From Mantis religiosa (taxonomy: Eukaryota > Arthropoda > Insecta > Mantodea > Mantidae), in contig CM060953.1 of the NCBI GenBank assembly GCA_030765055.1, positions 190,005,147 to 190,069,146 of the forward strand: DNA of 64,000 bases. Reading direction: 5' to 3'. The notes under the pieces are model-generated. The model made no database searches. It was given only the letters and a program-made list of their open reading frames with translations, and was not told the DNA's origin. Made by a program: the position numbers and the translations under genes. Of the stretch, positions 1 through 10,343 are shown one piece after another. Each line of letters starts with the position of its first letter. Positions within the stretch are counted from its first letter, which is position 1.

Positions 1-134
1 AGAGAAAATCTCCAACGTTAAACTATATCTGACGATGAATGAAATGATGTTCCAATAAGTACAACTCGGAGCTTAGAGTGACCAGACATTTATCTTTCCG
101 GATTAGGAAAAACCTCCAACGTTAAGTCAAAACC
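1..134 (+). repeat. Satellite A fragment (108-bp family)
   Basis: Just over one diverged unit of the 108-bp satellite that forms arrays at 2.5-4.2, 16.1-19.6 and 38.5-42.2 kb. CTCCAACGTTAA and GACGATGAATGAAATGATG are recognisable. It stops at CGTTAAGTCA and the mariner remnant M0 begins at once. Confidence 0.85.
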
Positions 135-672
135 ACTTCGGAGAGCATACCGCATCGTTTCTTAATCAGTGCTGCTCGTAACCTGTCCAGAAGATTGCAG
201 AATTATCTGTCAGTAATGGTTTGGCCCTAGGCAAGATAATCTGTAAGGATGACTCCACGACTGTTCCAGAAAACTGAAAGCCTGACCTTCCCAGCTGACT
301 TTTGCACCTTTGTCTTTTTGGGAGGGTAATTGGCATATTTCCATTCCATGCCCATGGTTTTTGTCTCTGGATGATACTGATGGATCCACGTTTCATCCAT
401 GATCAAAAATGTCATCTTCATTCCTGTTCCAAAAGCATCAACATCTGTCTTGGAAGGTCACACCGTGTTTGCTTTTGGAAAGGGGTTAGCAAACGTGGAA
501 GCCACCGTGCAGACACCTTAGACATGTGCAGTTCGCCATGAATTATTTCCCACACTCTACCATGATTAAGATGTGTTTCATTCATGATCATTTGGATGGT
601 TGTTCTTCTGTCTTCCAGTATTAAACACTCGTCTATCTTCACTGTAACAGTTGACGGTTGCGGCATACCCGC
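135..672 (-). pseudogene. Mariner M0 transposase, C-terminal part (broken)
   Basis: Minus-strand remnant of a mariner-family transposase, which would cut and paste DNA between terminal inverted repeats at TA sites. Three pieces read in order. At 418-666 is the inter-domain helix region with KVSARWLPRLLTPFQK. At 227-421 is the start of the catalytic core with DETW, the first catalytic Asp, followed by SAGKVRLSVFW and RGVIL. At about 135-235 a frame-shifted stretch reads LLDRLRAALIKKRCGML. The catalytic part after this is missing because satellite A abuts it. Frameshifts and stops make it non-functional. The N-terminal half lies at 1.7-1.9 kb on the same strand. Confidence 0.85.
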
Positions 673-1688
673 ATGTCAGATTTCAATTGGTTGATGTTTA
701 ATTTTGATTTGGGTTCTAATTGGAGCTATGAGATCTCTTGTTCTTCAGGTGAATGGTTGTAGGAAATGGATTTGTTGTTTGTTGGCTGCTCAGTTGTCTC
801 AATAATACACTGGTTCGTTGCAAAAATTGATTTAATTCTCACTCAATTCGTTGATTCAGATTGATTGGTAGCGGTGACCACCTGTTACTCAACTTCCCAA
901 CAGAATTCTCTTAATTCTTTATATGGCGAATACTTTGCTATTATAAACTTCTTCTGCTGCTTCTCTCACGCTGGTTGCGTTATTCTTGACTCCCCTACAT
1001 TTCGGACTTAGAAATCTTCGCTCCTTCTCCTTCACGCGCACTAACACGTCTTTCCCCTCGTAGAATGACTGTTGAAGTGAAGTTTCGTCTGCTCTGCGAT
1101 TCCGTTCGTACTTTTTTGATCCCTACTCTAACCCTTATCACATGACCAAAATAACTCACCCTTCTTCCTATTTCTCAAATCTTACATTTTGATTGGTTTC
1201 TCATTTTATTTCGATTTTTCTTTATTGGTTAGCAAAACTCATCGAACTCATTGACGTTACATCCCACCGTGAGTTGGGTCCCGCCTACCCTGGGCTCTTT
1301 GTAACGCATACATCGTTATCGCCACAGCGAAGTAAATCCTTTTAGGTCTTACGCCTGACCGCATCTTGAAAACCTTATTGTTCCTACACATTTTTCTTAT
1401 AGTTCTCAGACATTGAACCTTTCCTTAAACAAAGAGGCTAACGGTCACCTCTTCCTGTCTCCCCGACTTGTGTTCAGATTTTACAGAAATATTTTCTCTC
1501 CCTTACATGGATTCTAGCATGTTAGTTGTCTTAAATTATATTCTTCCCATCTTATTCTTAATTAAACCGCTATTTTAATCACTACTCTAATTTCATTCTG
1601 ATTTCATATTAATATAACAATATTTTATATTAGTTTAGCAAAGCATTTTCATTAATTTATCTTCTTTTTTAATTCTCGTGATTTCAAT
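673..1688. other. Unassigned DNA splitting mariner M0
   Basis: About 1 kb of AT-rich sequence between the two M0 fragments, with no ORF or repeat I recognise. GATTTCAATT occurs near both ends (about 675 and 1680), which could be a target duplication of an inserted element, but the mariner codons around AGRP overlap between the two fragments, so a simple insertion is not proven. Confidence 0.4.
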
Positions 1689-2082
1689 TCATTCGCCGCC
1701 TCCTAATCGCTGTCTGATACTGCGGTTACACGGTCTACCAGCTCTTGGCTCATCTGTCAGGGACATGTGACCAGTTTGAAAATTCCTTTTCCACCTCACA
1801 ATAGTGTCGTACGATGGACAATCATTTCCATCAACAGCCGTCATCTCATCCCGGGCAGTTTTGCCCTTCAAATGCAGGATCTTGATCACACCACGAGCTT
1901 CACTTTTCTCCATCTTACACCACACTTACTTCTGGCAATCACTGTAACAGAAAACAAAAGGACTCAATTCACTGGAACTACATACGTTATGTTCCAAGGA
2001 ATCACTGATAATATTGAAAAATTTTCATCCCTCTTGCATAAGAACTAATGGGTGATACTTAAAACTTCACGGTGTCCCCTCA
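1689..2082 (-). pseudogene. Mariner M0 transposase, N-terminal part and 5' end
   Basis: The minus-strand frame 1689-1925 encodes the paired-like helix-turn-helix DNA-binding half of a mariner transposase: SEARGVIKILHLKGKTA, then PSYDTIVRWKRNFQTGH and DEPRAGRP, the conserved end of the second HTH. The likely start is the Met of MEKSEARG inside this frame. Upstream DNA to about 2082 is the 5' UTR; the likely terminal repeat is near 2070-2082 (TGAGGGGACACCGTG on the minus strand) next to a TA at 2083. The frame runs into unrelated sequence after GRP, so only the DNA-binding half is present here. The matching catalytic half is at 135-672. Confidence 0.8.
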
Positions 2083-2117
2083 TAATTACCCTAACTAGTT
2101 AATTCGCCTTCTAACCG

Positions 2118-2218
2118 GAAAAAAAACCCCAAGAAAAACATAAATCAGGTAGAGAGGCCACAGAAATGCGCGCCACAGACGAAATTGCCTGGGCTATGCC
2201 CTTCGGTTAATTGAAACA
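2118..2218 (-). repeat. SINE C remnant (tRNA-related)
   Basis: Degraded partial copy of the tRNA-related repeat seen better at 25.65-25.94 and 53.3-53.6 kb. Shared words include GCCACAGACGAA, TGCCTG and the flanking CCCAAGAAAA / CATAAATCAGGTA region. Confidence 0.5.
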
Positions 2219-2524
2219 TTACAATGAATATAAGATATAATATATCGTGTGACGTACCACCCGTATATAAGCTTCCGTAGTCGGACGTGTGTCTTCAGCT
2301 ATGGCTACAGAGAATGCCGCTGGGGATAAAATTAATTAAATTTGTTTGTTAGCTGTCATTAGATTTACATTGGAACTGCAGATCTGTTCATTCCAGCTAA
2401 GTGCCTATTTAATCTCCAATAAATAATTAACTATAGATCAATATTGTGGTTTTATGTTATTCAGTCTGTCATTTGTTTCTGGCTGGACTGGTAAATTAGA
2501 GAAGAAAAACTTGATAATTAAATC
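2219..2524. other. Unassigned AT-rich DNA
   Basis: No recognisable coding or repeat signal between the SINE remnant and satellite array 1. Confidence 0.5.
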
Positions 2525-4236
2525 CTCCAATGAATCAAATAATACTCAAATAGACCCACGGTACACAGAGCTTAGAGTTACCAGACATTCATCTCTCAGG
2601 ATAAGGGAAAACCTCCAACGTCGTCATATCGGACGATAAATGAAATGATGTTCAAATGAATGCAGGGTACATAGAGCTTAGAGTTACCAGACATTCACCT
2701 CTCAGGATGAGGGCAATCCTTCAACGTAGGGCATTTCAGACGATGAATTTAATGATGTTCAAATGAGTACAGGGTACATAGTGCTTAGAGTCACCAAACA
2801 TTCACCTTTCTTGATAAGGGAAAACCTCCAACGTTAAGTCATATCGGACAATGAATGAAATGATGTTCAAATGAGTACAGGATACATAGAGTTTAGGGTT
2901 GACATACATTCATCTTTCAGGATAAGGGAAAACATCCAACGTTAAGTCATATCGGACGATGAATGAAATGAGTACAGAGTACATAGAGCTTAGAGTTACC
3001 AGACATTCATCTTTCAGGATAAGGGAAAACCTCCAACGTTAAGTCATATCGGACGATGAATGAAATGATGTTTAAATGAGTACAGAGTACATAGAGCTTA
3101 GAGTTACCAGACATTCATCTCTCAGGATAATATAAAACCTCCAACGTTAAGTCATATGGGACGATGAATGAAATGATGTTCAAATGAGTACAGTGTACAT
3201 AGAGCTTAGAATTACCAGACATTCATTTTTCAGGATAAGAGAAAACCTCCAACGTTAAGTCAGATCGGACGATGAATGAAATGATGTTCAAATGAGTACA
3301 GTGTACATAGAGCTTAGAGTTACCAGACATTCATCTTTCAGGATAAGAGAAAACCTCCAACGTTAAGTCAGATCGGACGATGAATGAAATGATGTTCAAA
3401 TGAGTAAGGGATACATATAGCTTAGAGTTATCAGACATCCATCTTTCAGGATAAGAGAAAACCTCGAACGTTGCCATATTGGACGATGAATGAAAGGATA
3501 TTCAAATGAGTACAGGGTACATAGAGCTTAGAGTTACCAGACATTCACCTCTCAGGATATGAGAAAGCCTCCAACGTTAAGTCGTATCGGACGATCAATG
3601 AAATGATGTTCAAATGAGTACAGAGGACATAGAGCTTAAAATTACCAACATTCATCTTTCAGGATTATGGCAAACCTCCAACGTTAAGGCATGAATGAAA
3701 TGCTGTTGAAATAAGTACAGGGTACATAGAGCTTAGAGTTACCATATATTCATCTTTCAGGATAAGGGAAAACCTCCAACGTTAAGTCATATAGGACGAT
3801 GAATGAAATGATTTTCAAATGAGTACAGGGTACATAAAGCTTAGAGTTACCAGATATTCATCTTACAGGATAAGAGAAAACCTCCAACGTGAAATCATAT
3901 CGGACCATGAATGAAATAATGTTCAAATGAGCACAGGGTACATAGAGCTTAGAGTTACCAGACATTTATCTTTCAGGATAAGGGAAAAGCTCCAACTTAG
4001 TCATATCGGACCATGAATGAAATGATGTTCAAATAAGTACAGGGTACTTAGAGCTTAGAGTTGTCAGACATTCATCTTTCAGGATAAGGGAAATCCTCCA
4101 TTTCATTCATTTCCCGATATGACTTAACGTTGATGTTCAAATGAGTACATGGTACATAGGGCTTAGGGTTACCGGACAGTCATCTTTCAGGATAAGGGAA
4201 AACCTCCAACTTTAAGTCATATCGGGCGATGAATGA
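2525..4236 (+). repeat. Satellite A, array 1 (about 16 units of about 108 bp)
   Basis: Head-to-tail tandem array. Each unit begins roughly TCATATCGGACGATGAATGA, continues through GAGTACAGGGTACATAGAGC and CAGACATTCATCTTTCAGGA, and ends CCTCCAACGTTAAG. Units differ by point changes and small indels (a deleted half unit near 2960 and near 3690), so this is an old array. A 31-bp block at 4101-4131 is inverted. The unit equals the body of the tRNA-derived SINE A found singly at 9.76, 29.57, 31.26 and 61.14 kb. Unlike arrays 2 and 3, neither end keeps a SINE head. Confidence 0.95.
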
Positions 4237-5760
4237 AAAAATAACACAAATTCTTATGTTTAAGGATACAGCAGATATATCCCCTCACCGCAGACTACCC
4301 TTACGTTGAAAGGGTTTTGAAGTTTCTTTATTTTCTCACAAATGACTAGGTTTTAATATGAAATAGCATATTTTGTGAAATTGTTATATCAAATTTAAGG
4401 TATATCTTTTGTCTTCTACAAATTTTCTCTGAATTTGTAGTCATTTTGATAAACCTCTGTTATCTGGTATACCGTACAGGAGCGACAAAGAAGTTCAGGT
4501 TTCGTTAAGATACCACTTTAGGTCAAATAGAAGTTTCTATTTTGTCTGTAGTAAGGCTATTCCGATATATTTCTTGTTATTTGCCCACATTTTCTAATGC
4601 TAAAACGTTACTCAAGAAGTAAAATGTTATTCGTATTTATATTTCTTTGTAGTGAAAAAGGAATGGGTATTTGGGTGCAAGATATAGCGGCTAGCTTTAA
4701 ACATTTGACTATCACTTAAAACCTGCACTGTCGCATTCAGTACGGTTGTATATGTAAAGTAAATGTTTATTTGAATAAACAAGAGATGGCTAAAATAGCA
4801 ACAAAGTGTTATTTAAACACATGACGGTAGTTTTAAACAAAAGACGATTTTACGTAAAAGCAGTGGGATGTTTGTTTTTCGGACTTTCCCCGCAGAGACA
4901 AAACTTTGGCGTCCAGTTTTACAACCAGAGTGTATTCTTGTATCCCAGTGGCGATGACAAAATCCCGGCAAAACATTCTCTCTACTGCAAAACTGGCTGA
5001 GTCGAATGAAATAGAGGTTGAATTTGATAAACAATTCCTTTTTATTTGAATATAATTGATGACGAGGAGCGTTTATCCAGAGATTAACTTCCCAACAGTA
5101 TTTTGTGCAGTGCTTATTTAGGAACAAGTGAAAGTGCTGCCCAAGAATATCGATATCATTCCCTGCTAGACACATCCATTCAGATTTCACTCAGTAAACA
5201 AAAATAAGTGCTGGATCTGTATATGTCTTGATGAATAACATAATGAAAAATGTTAAGTTGTTCAAAAATAAACCTGATATTTAAGATAGGTGATAGGAGT
5301 AGGCATTTGAGTAAGTCCGTGTAGCTCATCAGGTTAGATGCTCGGCCAAGTCACGAGTTAAAAGTTTATTACGACTGTTTGTATTTAGCTGTACTGAAAA
5401 GCCACCTCCACATGCTAGGAGATTTACTGGAATGTAAAACATCTCCTGCGGGAAGAAATTTCTGAACACCGGCAGTATAGTTTGGATAAATAGGGTAGAA
5501 TTTTACGGAACGCATTCCAGCAACTCAGCCGAAGGTTTATTGTGGTTCAGACCACCAGAGAAAGGATGAGATGAAGGTACACTTAGGCGACACTACATCT
5601 ACGGTGACTCCCTAACAGATGTGGGCAATTTTTTCAGCTGCACGTAATTGAGGATAAGCTGATGGAATTTGAACTTCCTTAAGAAGATACGTGTGCCAAA
5701 TTAAACGTAGATAGTAGAGCTACAGCCTCTCTTTCAAGACGTTCCGAGTTGGATTCTGCG
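4237..5760. other. No recognised feature (4.2-5.8 kb)
   Basis: About 1.5 kb without a feature I can name. A 125-codon frame on the minus strand (4813-5190) matches no family I know and has no supporting signal. A tRNA-like A box (GTAGCTCATCAGGTTAGATG, about 5324) without a good B box may be the head of a decayed SINE. Confidence 0.45.
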
Positions 5761-5840
5761 ACACGATAAAGTACATTGGGCAACACAAAAATAATTGTTG
5801 GACGTTTCGAGCCCTTCATGAGGCAATACCCACTAATTTT
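5761..5840 (-). other. Penelope-type hammerhead-like motif (decayed)
   Basis: Read on the minus strand, 5822-5801 is CTCATGA, AGGGCTC, GAAA, CGTC. This resembles the CUGANGA / stem II / GAAA / CGUC order of hammerhead ribozymes carried in the terminal repeats of Penelope-like elements. The first box has C in place of the essential G, so it would be inactive. It lies downstream, on the same strand, of the Penelope-like pseudogene at 7.56-8.45 kb, where a terminal repeat is expected. This assignment is an inference. Confidence 0.35.
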
Positions 5841-6082
5841 GGGTTGCGAAAAACAAATATGACAATGGAAAAGTTTTATTAGCTCTAGTTTCTATGATAT
5901 ACACAAAGTGGAAGTATTACATATTAACGGATTGAGAGAAAAGGATACATTTTAATTACATACATGCCAGCAACACTGAAAGTGCATTTGATTTTTTTAA
6001 CTGTTAATTACATGCTAAGAGTTCTAAATTGCTGAAAAAATACTTCGCAGATAGTCGTGTCTGCAGAGAATTATGTGGTGAC

Positions 6083-6550
6083 CTACTGACTTCGTCGTTT
6101 TTTAGCTTGCCTCTTGTGATGGAGTTCCGCAGAACCCCTATACAAAGGCCAACAGTGATCCGCAAGCATTACTTCATTCCAACGGCACTGATATCTTTGT
6201 TCCATAACAGAAATGTCCTGATGGAATCTTTCCCCATGTTCATCACTAACAGCTCCACAACTAGGAGGGAAAAAGTCTAGGTGGCAGTGGAGAAAATGGT
6301 TCTTAAGGGACATGTTGCATCCAAGGTTACGGTATTTTTGCAGGAGAACTGTCACCAAATGCTTGTAGTTTTCATCCCTTTTTTTGCCTAAAAATCCATG
6401 AACAACACCCTTGAAGGCTTCCCAAGCTTCCTTTCTTTCCCCTCCAAAATTTGGTCCAGTACAGGATACTTTACAAGGTCTCATATTTGTGGTACGACAA
6501 AAATGCCTTCCTTAACTTTTGCATCACTTAATTTCAAAAATTTCTCTCTG
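6083..6550 (-). pseudogene. Decayed ORF of a widespread arthropod repeat family
   Basis: Minus-strand coding remnant. The upstream piece (about 6550-6470) reads KFLKLSDAKVKEGIFVVPQI and then a TGA where the family usually has Arg. After a frameshift the 133-codon frame 6083-6484 reads ERKEAWEAFKGVVHGFL, then MSLKNHFLHCHLDFFPPSCG, AVSDEHGERFHQDISVMEQR and the C-terminal AKKRR. I know this motif order from many uncharacterised insect proteins that look transposon-derived; the function is unknown to me. One stop and at least one frameshift make it a pseudogene. It sits inside the span of the broken Penelope-like element. Confidence 0.7.
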
Positions 6551-7559
6551 ATTGTGCTATGTTATTTGTCAGGTGTGCCAACTCCCAAAAAATTCCCCCA
6601 AATTTAAAATGTTCACTCTAAAAATGAAATGTCATTTTATATTCAAAACAAGAGCTAATCTATCATTTTATGGTGATTTTGAATTAACAGATGGAAATAC
6701 ATATAAATTCACTATTTTTAAGTCCGAAACATTGTCATTGTTGCCCAGTGTTATCAAGATAAGATTTTTTCCACCGGTTTTCTCTTACATGAAAGATGAA
6801 TGTCGGTAACTCTAAGATCTAAGTAACCTGCAATTTATTTTTGAACGTTCCTGTGTTGGGAGGATATATTTGTGCACAGGTGTTTCCCAACAGCTTGTGT
6901 TTATGCCCACAACTCGGTCTGAACATGTAACTTGCCACCGTGGGCAACATATTGTTGCACGGAATGACAACGCTGGCGCAAATGAACATGTGACCCATTG
7001 ACTAACTCGGTTTAACTGTCTACCCACCGAGATTAAGGTAACTTTAACATAATTGTTCCAAACGTATTGCCAATCAATGCCAATTTCTAGTATCTCTCTG
7101 TATAGTTTGTTTCAGAATTACGTGTTACTACCGCTACAGTAAACAGATTTCAGTGTAAATTCGTATGTTTTCATGAACGCTAAATCACCCCCCCCCCCAA
7201 AAAGAAAGCATCAAACACCATACAAATATATATAACAATATGTAACTTAAAACTTCACTTATCTTATAAGAAACGATGATAAGTTTCTTATAAATTGTCC
7301 AGGATCGCGATTTCATATAAAACTTCTTCACTTCTTCAGCCGGAAACAAAACTTTCGCCATCCTTACGAAAGCTAGATTTTGCTATGTTCTTGTCAGTAC
7401 TACCAAAATCTGAAAATAAAACAAATTTAAAAACAGAATCGACTGCCGGTATTTCACAATTCATTACGCTATGTTTATGTTATAATAAATATCTTTTCCC
7501 TAACCATGAAATCTATCAGACCATTTAATTGTTTTAATAATTTAACTTCTGGATTTATT
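6551..7559. other. Unassigned, with a stray satellite A piece
   Basis: AT-rich DNA without a recognisable gene. At 6778-6826 about 50 bp match satellite A / SINE A body on the minus strand (GAAAGATGAATGTC, GGTAACTCTAAG). Confidence 0.5.
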
Positions 7560-8445
7560 TCATGGTGAAATGATTAAAACTGATCTGCTACGGCCAATTT
7601 ATCAGTTTGTTTATACTTAATCTTACGAAAATGTTCCTTTGTTCTGGTTTCTAAATTACGTTTTGTCCTTCCAATGTAATATTTATCACAATCGAAATAA
7701 TTAAACAAATATATATCAGATTTTTTACTATTAGGAATTTCATGTTTTTAAGAGAAATTCAACACATTTTAATACTATATTTATTTTGAGGAACTAAAAT
7801 TATACCAAACTCTTTAAAAAATTTGAAAATGTTTATTAATCCGAGGATGGTAAGTAGATTTTTTAAAATTATAATCGTCTTTTATTTTTATAAGGGTAGA
7901 AATAACATTAACAGTTTTTAGATATTTGAATTTTTTAATTTTTTATCTATAAAGTCTTTATTAGAACCATAAATTAAGGCATTAATAATAATAATATGTA
8001 CATATTCTTTACCACATTCATCTTTATACAGGGGTATATTTATTAATCTATAAATCAAACTGTTGAAAACACTAAATTGATGTGAAAAGGGGTTAATACT
8101 TTTATTTTTATGTAATTATCAATATGAGTAGACTTCCTATAAATATCAAAGTTAAATTTATTATTATTTCTTATTATCTTTAGATCTAGAAAGAGAAGAA
8201 ATCCAATAATTTCAGTCCCTCGTGTAAGTGTTATACTTTTATCTTGCAAATTTAGTAATTTTAAAGCATGGTTTATGAGTTTTTCAGGAACAATTGCAAA
8301 AATATCGTAAAAATATTTATACAAAACTTAAAAAATTAAAGGGAATTCTCTAGTGACTTTCATTTCGAAAAAACTCATAAAAAGAGAGCAAGAAAAGGTG
8401 AAAGAGGTTTACCAATTGCTAAGCCAGAACTATGTTGAAAAAGAA
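7560..8445 (-). pseudogene. Penelope-like retroelement: RT plus GIY-YIG remnant
   Basis: Minus-strand remnant of a Penelope-like element, whose single ORF joins a reverse transcriptase to a GIY-YIG nuclease. Near 8440-8380 is RT block GLAIGKPLSPFLALFL. At 8055-8324 is the catalytic block, here KYFYDIFAIV where intact elements have YVDD, followed by FLLFLDLKII and FDIYRKSTHIDNYI, typical of the RT end. At about 7750-7570 is the nuclease: YLFNYFDCDKYYIGRTKRN, then LETRTKEHF, with the YIG Gly, the downstream Arg and the EH pair. Several stops and frameshifts, and loss of one catalytic Asp, make it dead. The 5' part of the RT is missing. Confidence 0.85.
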
Positions 8446-8498
8446 TCACAATTAAAAGTGAAAAAAATGATCTAAACAAACTACAGTAAGAAAGAGTA

Positions 8499-8690
8499 GA
8501 GGCGGACTGAAGAATTCAATGCCATAGCCGGGATATGAACCACGGATCTTCTGGTTTACGTCCAGCCGTTCTAACCCTTTGAGCTACTATGGTCAACGTG
8601 CCGATATGACATTAAATTCTCCAATTGACTCGTGCTTTTCCCGGTAAACCACTGGGAGTTCTCATAAACAAATGAGACAACATAAACACA
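8499..8690 (-). repeat. tRNA-derived repeat T, copy 1 (minus)
   Basis: Read on the minus strand it contains a tRNA-like cloverleaf: GTAGCTCAAAGGGTTAGAAC as D arm and A box, then GATCCGTGGTTCATATCCCG as T arm and B box. Acceptor strands GCCATAG and CTATGGC pair perfectly in the better copies nearby. The copy continues into a non-tRNA tail. With copy 2 it forms an inverted pair. Confidence 0.8.
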
Positions 8691-9002
8691 TGAGTTGGAG
8701 AATTTAATGTCATGTTGGCATGTTGGCCATAGTAGCTCAAATGGTTATAGTGGCTGGTCGGAAACCAGAAGATCCGTGGTTCAAATCCCGGCTATGGCAT
8801 TGACTTTTTCATTCTGGCTCTACCCTTTCATAGTGTGTCCTACACACGGCCAGTGTGAAATAACAATTAATTTACATTAATTGTACCTAATAGTGGTCCG
8901 AACTATAAAGCCCGGGCCTTAAAGTACTTACAACATAGTAAGTCGTCATTAAGGTAGTTGTCTAATGTGTCTATGAGAACTCCTAGTGGTTTACCGGGAG
9001 AA
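8691..9002 (+). repeat. tRNA-derived repeat T, copy 2 (plus)
   Basis: Same family as copy 1, opposite orientation: GGCCATAGTAGCTCAAATGG, GGTTCAAATCCCGG, CTATGGCATTG, followed by a long tail containing GTGTGTCCTACACACGGCCA, CCGAACTATAAAGCCCGGGC and GAGAACTCCTAGTGGTTTAC. The tail leads directly into the head of copy 3, so copies 2 and 3 are head to tail in one tandem unit of about 310 bp. Confidence 0.8.
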
Positions 9003-9180
9003 ACACGAGTCATTTGGAGAATGTAATGTCATGTTGGCATGTTGCCCATAGTAGCTCAAATGGTTAGAGCGGCTGGACGGAAACCAGAAGATCTGTGGTT
9101 CAAATCCCGGTTATGGCATTGAATTTTTCATTCTGGCCCTACCCTTTCATAGTGCTAGTGTGAAAGAATAATTAATTTTC
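9003..9180 (+). repeat. tRNA-derived repeat T, copy 3 (plus)
   Basis: Third copy: tRNA-like CATAGTAGCTCAAATGGTTA and GGTTCAAATCCCGG, then the start of the tail, cut off after GTGTGAAAGAATAATTAATT. Confidence 0.8.
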
Positions 9181-9756
9181 AAAATTTAGTAAGTTTAACA
9201 AAATCAACTATATAGTCCTCAAGTAAATTTATCAGTTTATCAGTTTTATATAACATTGCCAATCTTCTTAACTAATTTAAAAATATTTTTAATACTTAAA
9301 CTCCTAATTATTTAATAAATGATCCACTATTGTTCTACGCTTTAGCCAGTTGTATGTTCCTTACATATGTGTGTAAGTTTAAATGGATTTCTCTGTACAT
9401 CGCTTGTAAAACAAAAGTGAAAGGATTACCCTGCCAACGGCCTACGTGAAAAATCCCTAGCCTACCGTGTTATGACATCCAACATATATTACAGTGTGTG
9501 TCGGATAACATGCAGTAAATCCTGCATCAGTAATTTATAACGTCTACACAAACAGGGTAGGCTCAATTTTATCGTTATATATTGCCTTATCAACATAATG
9601 ATGAATATACATTGGGCGAAGGAAGGAAAAATGGAAGTATCCAATTACATCCAAGCCTAAGTTTTGGATATTACTTCTGAATTTTTCTTTCCATATTATT
9701 CTGTCTAGGGCAAGTAAAGTTTTTCTTTCTTTTTTGTAATTTGCATCTTCCAACAA
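9181..9756. other. Unassigned DNA (9.2-9.76 kb)
   Basis: No recognisable gene or repeat. A 70-codon minus frame at 9544-9756 has no features I can assign. Confidence 0.5.
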
Positions 9757-9972
9757 TTAGTCATGTCGGACGATGGATGAAATGGGTGAAATGATGCTCA
9801 ATGCGTCCGGGATCCATGGAGCTCAGAGTTACCCGAAATTCGTCTTTCAGAATAAGGGAAAATCCCGGGAAAAACTTATCCAGGTAAGTCACTCTGACTG
9901 GCATTCGATCTCGGGACCTCTGAACGTGAGCCACACACTCTGCCATCTACTTCACCGAGGCGGGCTGGCAAG
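9757..9972 (-). repeat. SINE A copy
   Basis: tRNA-derived SINE lying on the minus strand: the head is at the right end. The minus strand reads CGTTCAGAGGTCCCGAGATC around the B box, close to GAGTTCGAATCTC in better copies. The body (GACGATGGATGAAATGGGTG, GAGCTCAGAGTTACCCGAAA, CAGAATAAGGGAAAA in plus reading) is homologous to the 108-bp satellite A unit. Confidence 0.8.
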
Positions 9973-10034
9973 TAAAGTAATAATGCATTCCACCTAAATA
10001 TATGTTACGAGATTTAATTCAAATTACACGCACT

Positions 10035-10343
10035 AGCAAAATATTATGTACGTTCAAGTTACAACATCCGTTTTTCTCAGGACTGGCACCAGGTAGGAAT
10101 TTTACTTCTATTTAAAATATATGTGGACTCTTTCTGAATGACTAACAGAGATGGCAGCACTGTGCAGTGCATACAACTAGTGGCAGCGACGAGAGCTAAG
10201 ACTGTTTCTGATACTTAAAATGGCGACGTTTTCATTGCAAGAACAGCGTGTAATCGAATCTTTTTTACTCCATTTTCGTGGTGTGACACCTATTGAAATT
10301 CATCGCCAGTTGAGTGAGGCATGTGGTGATGGTACCATGGATG
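10035..10343 (+). pseudogene. Mariner M1, left 5' end and N-terminal codons
   Basis: Left arm of the M1 composite. From about 10035 the sequence (TCAAGTTACAACATCC, CAGGACTGGCACCAGG, GAGATGGCAGCACTG) repeats in reverse complement at 15.2-15.36 kb. The ATG at 10220 starts a mariner transposase N-terminus: MATFSLQEQRVIESF, then FRGVTPIEIHRQLSEACGDG and TMDE. This is helix-turn-helix 1 and the start of HTH 2. The frame is cut after 44 codons by a Tc1-like element; the mariner resumes at 11330. Decayed, because it ends before any catalytic residue. Confidence 0.85.

Noticed and set aside
4813..5190. 125-codon minus frame as a gene
   Set aside because: No recognisable motif and no splice or promoter support; length is within chance for this base composition.
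5320..5375. tRNA-derived SINE head
   Set aside because: A-box-like GTAGCTCATCAGGTTAGATG is present, but the B box is not recognisable and no second copy was found in the window.
8690..9130. True tRNA genes
   Set aside because: The tRNA-like parts have good acceptor and D arms in some copies, but the T stem is poorly paired, position 33 is not U, and they lie at the head of repeated units, so they are tRNA-derived repeats.
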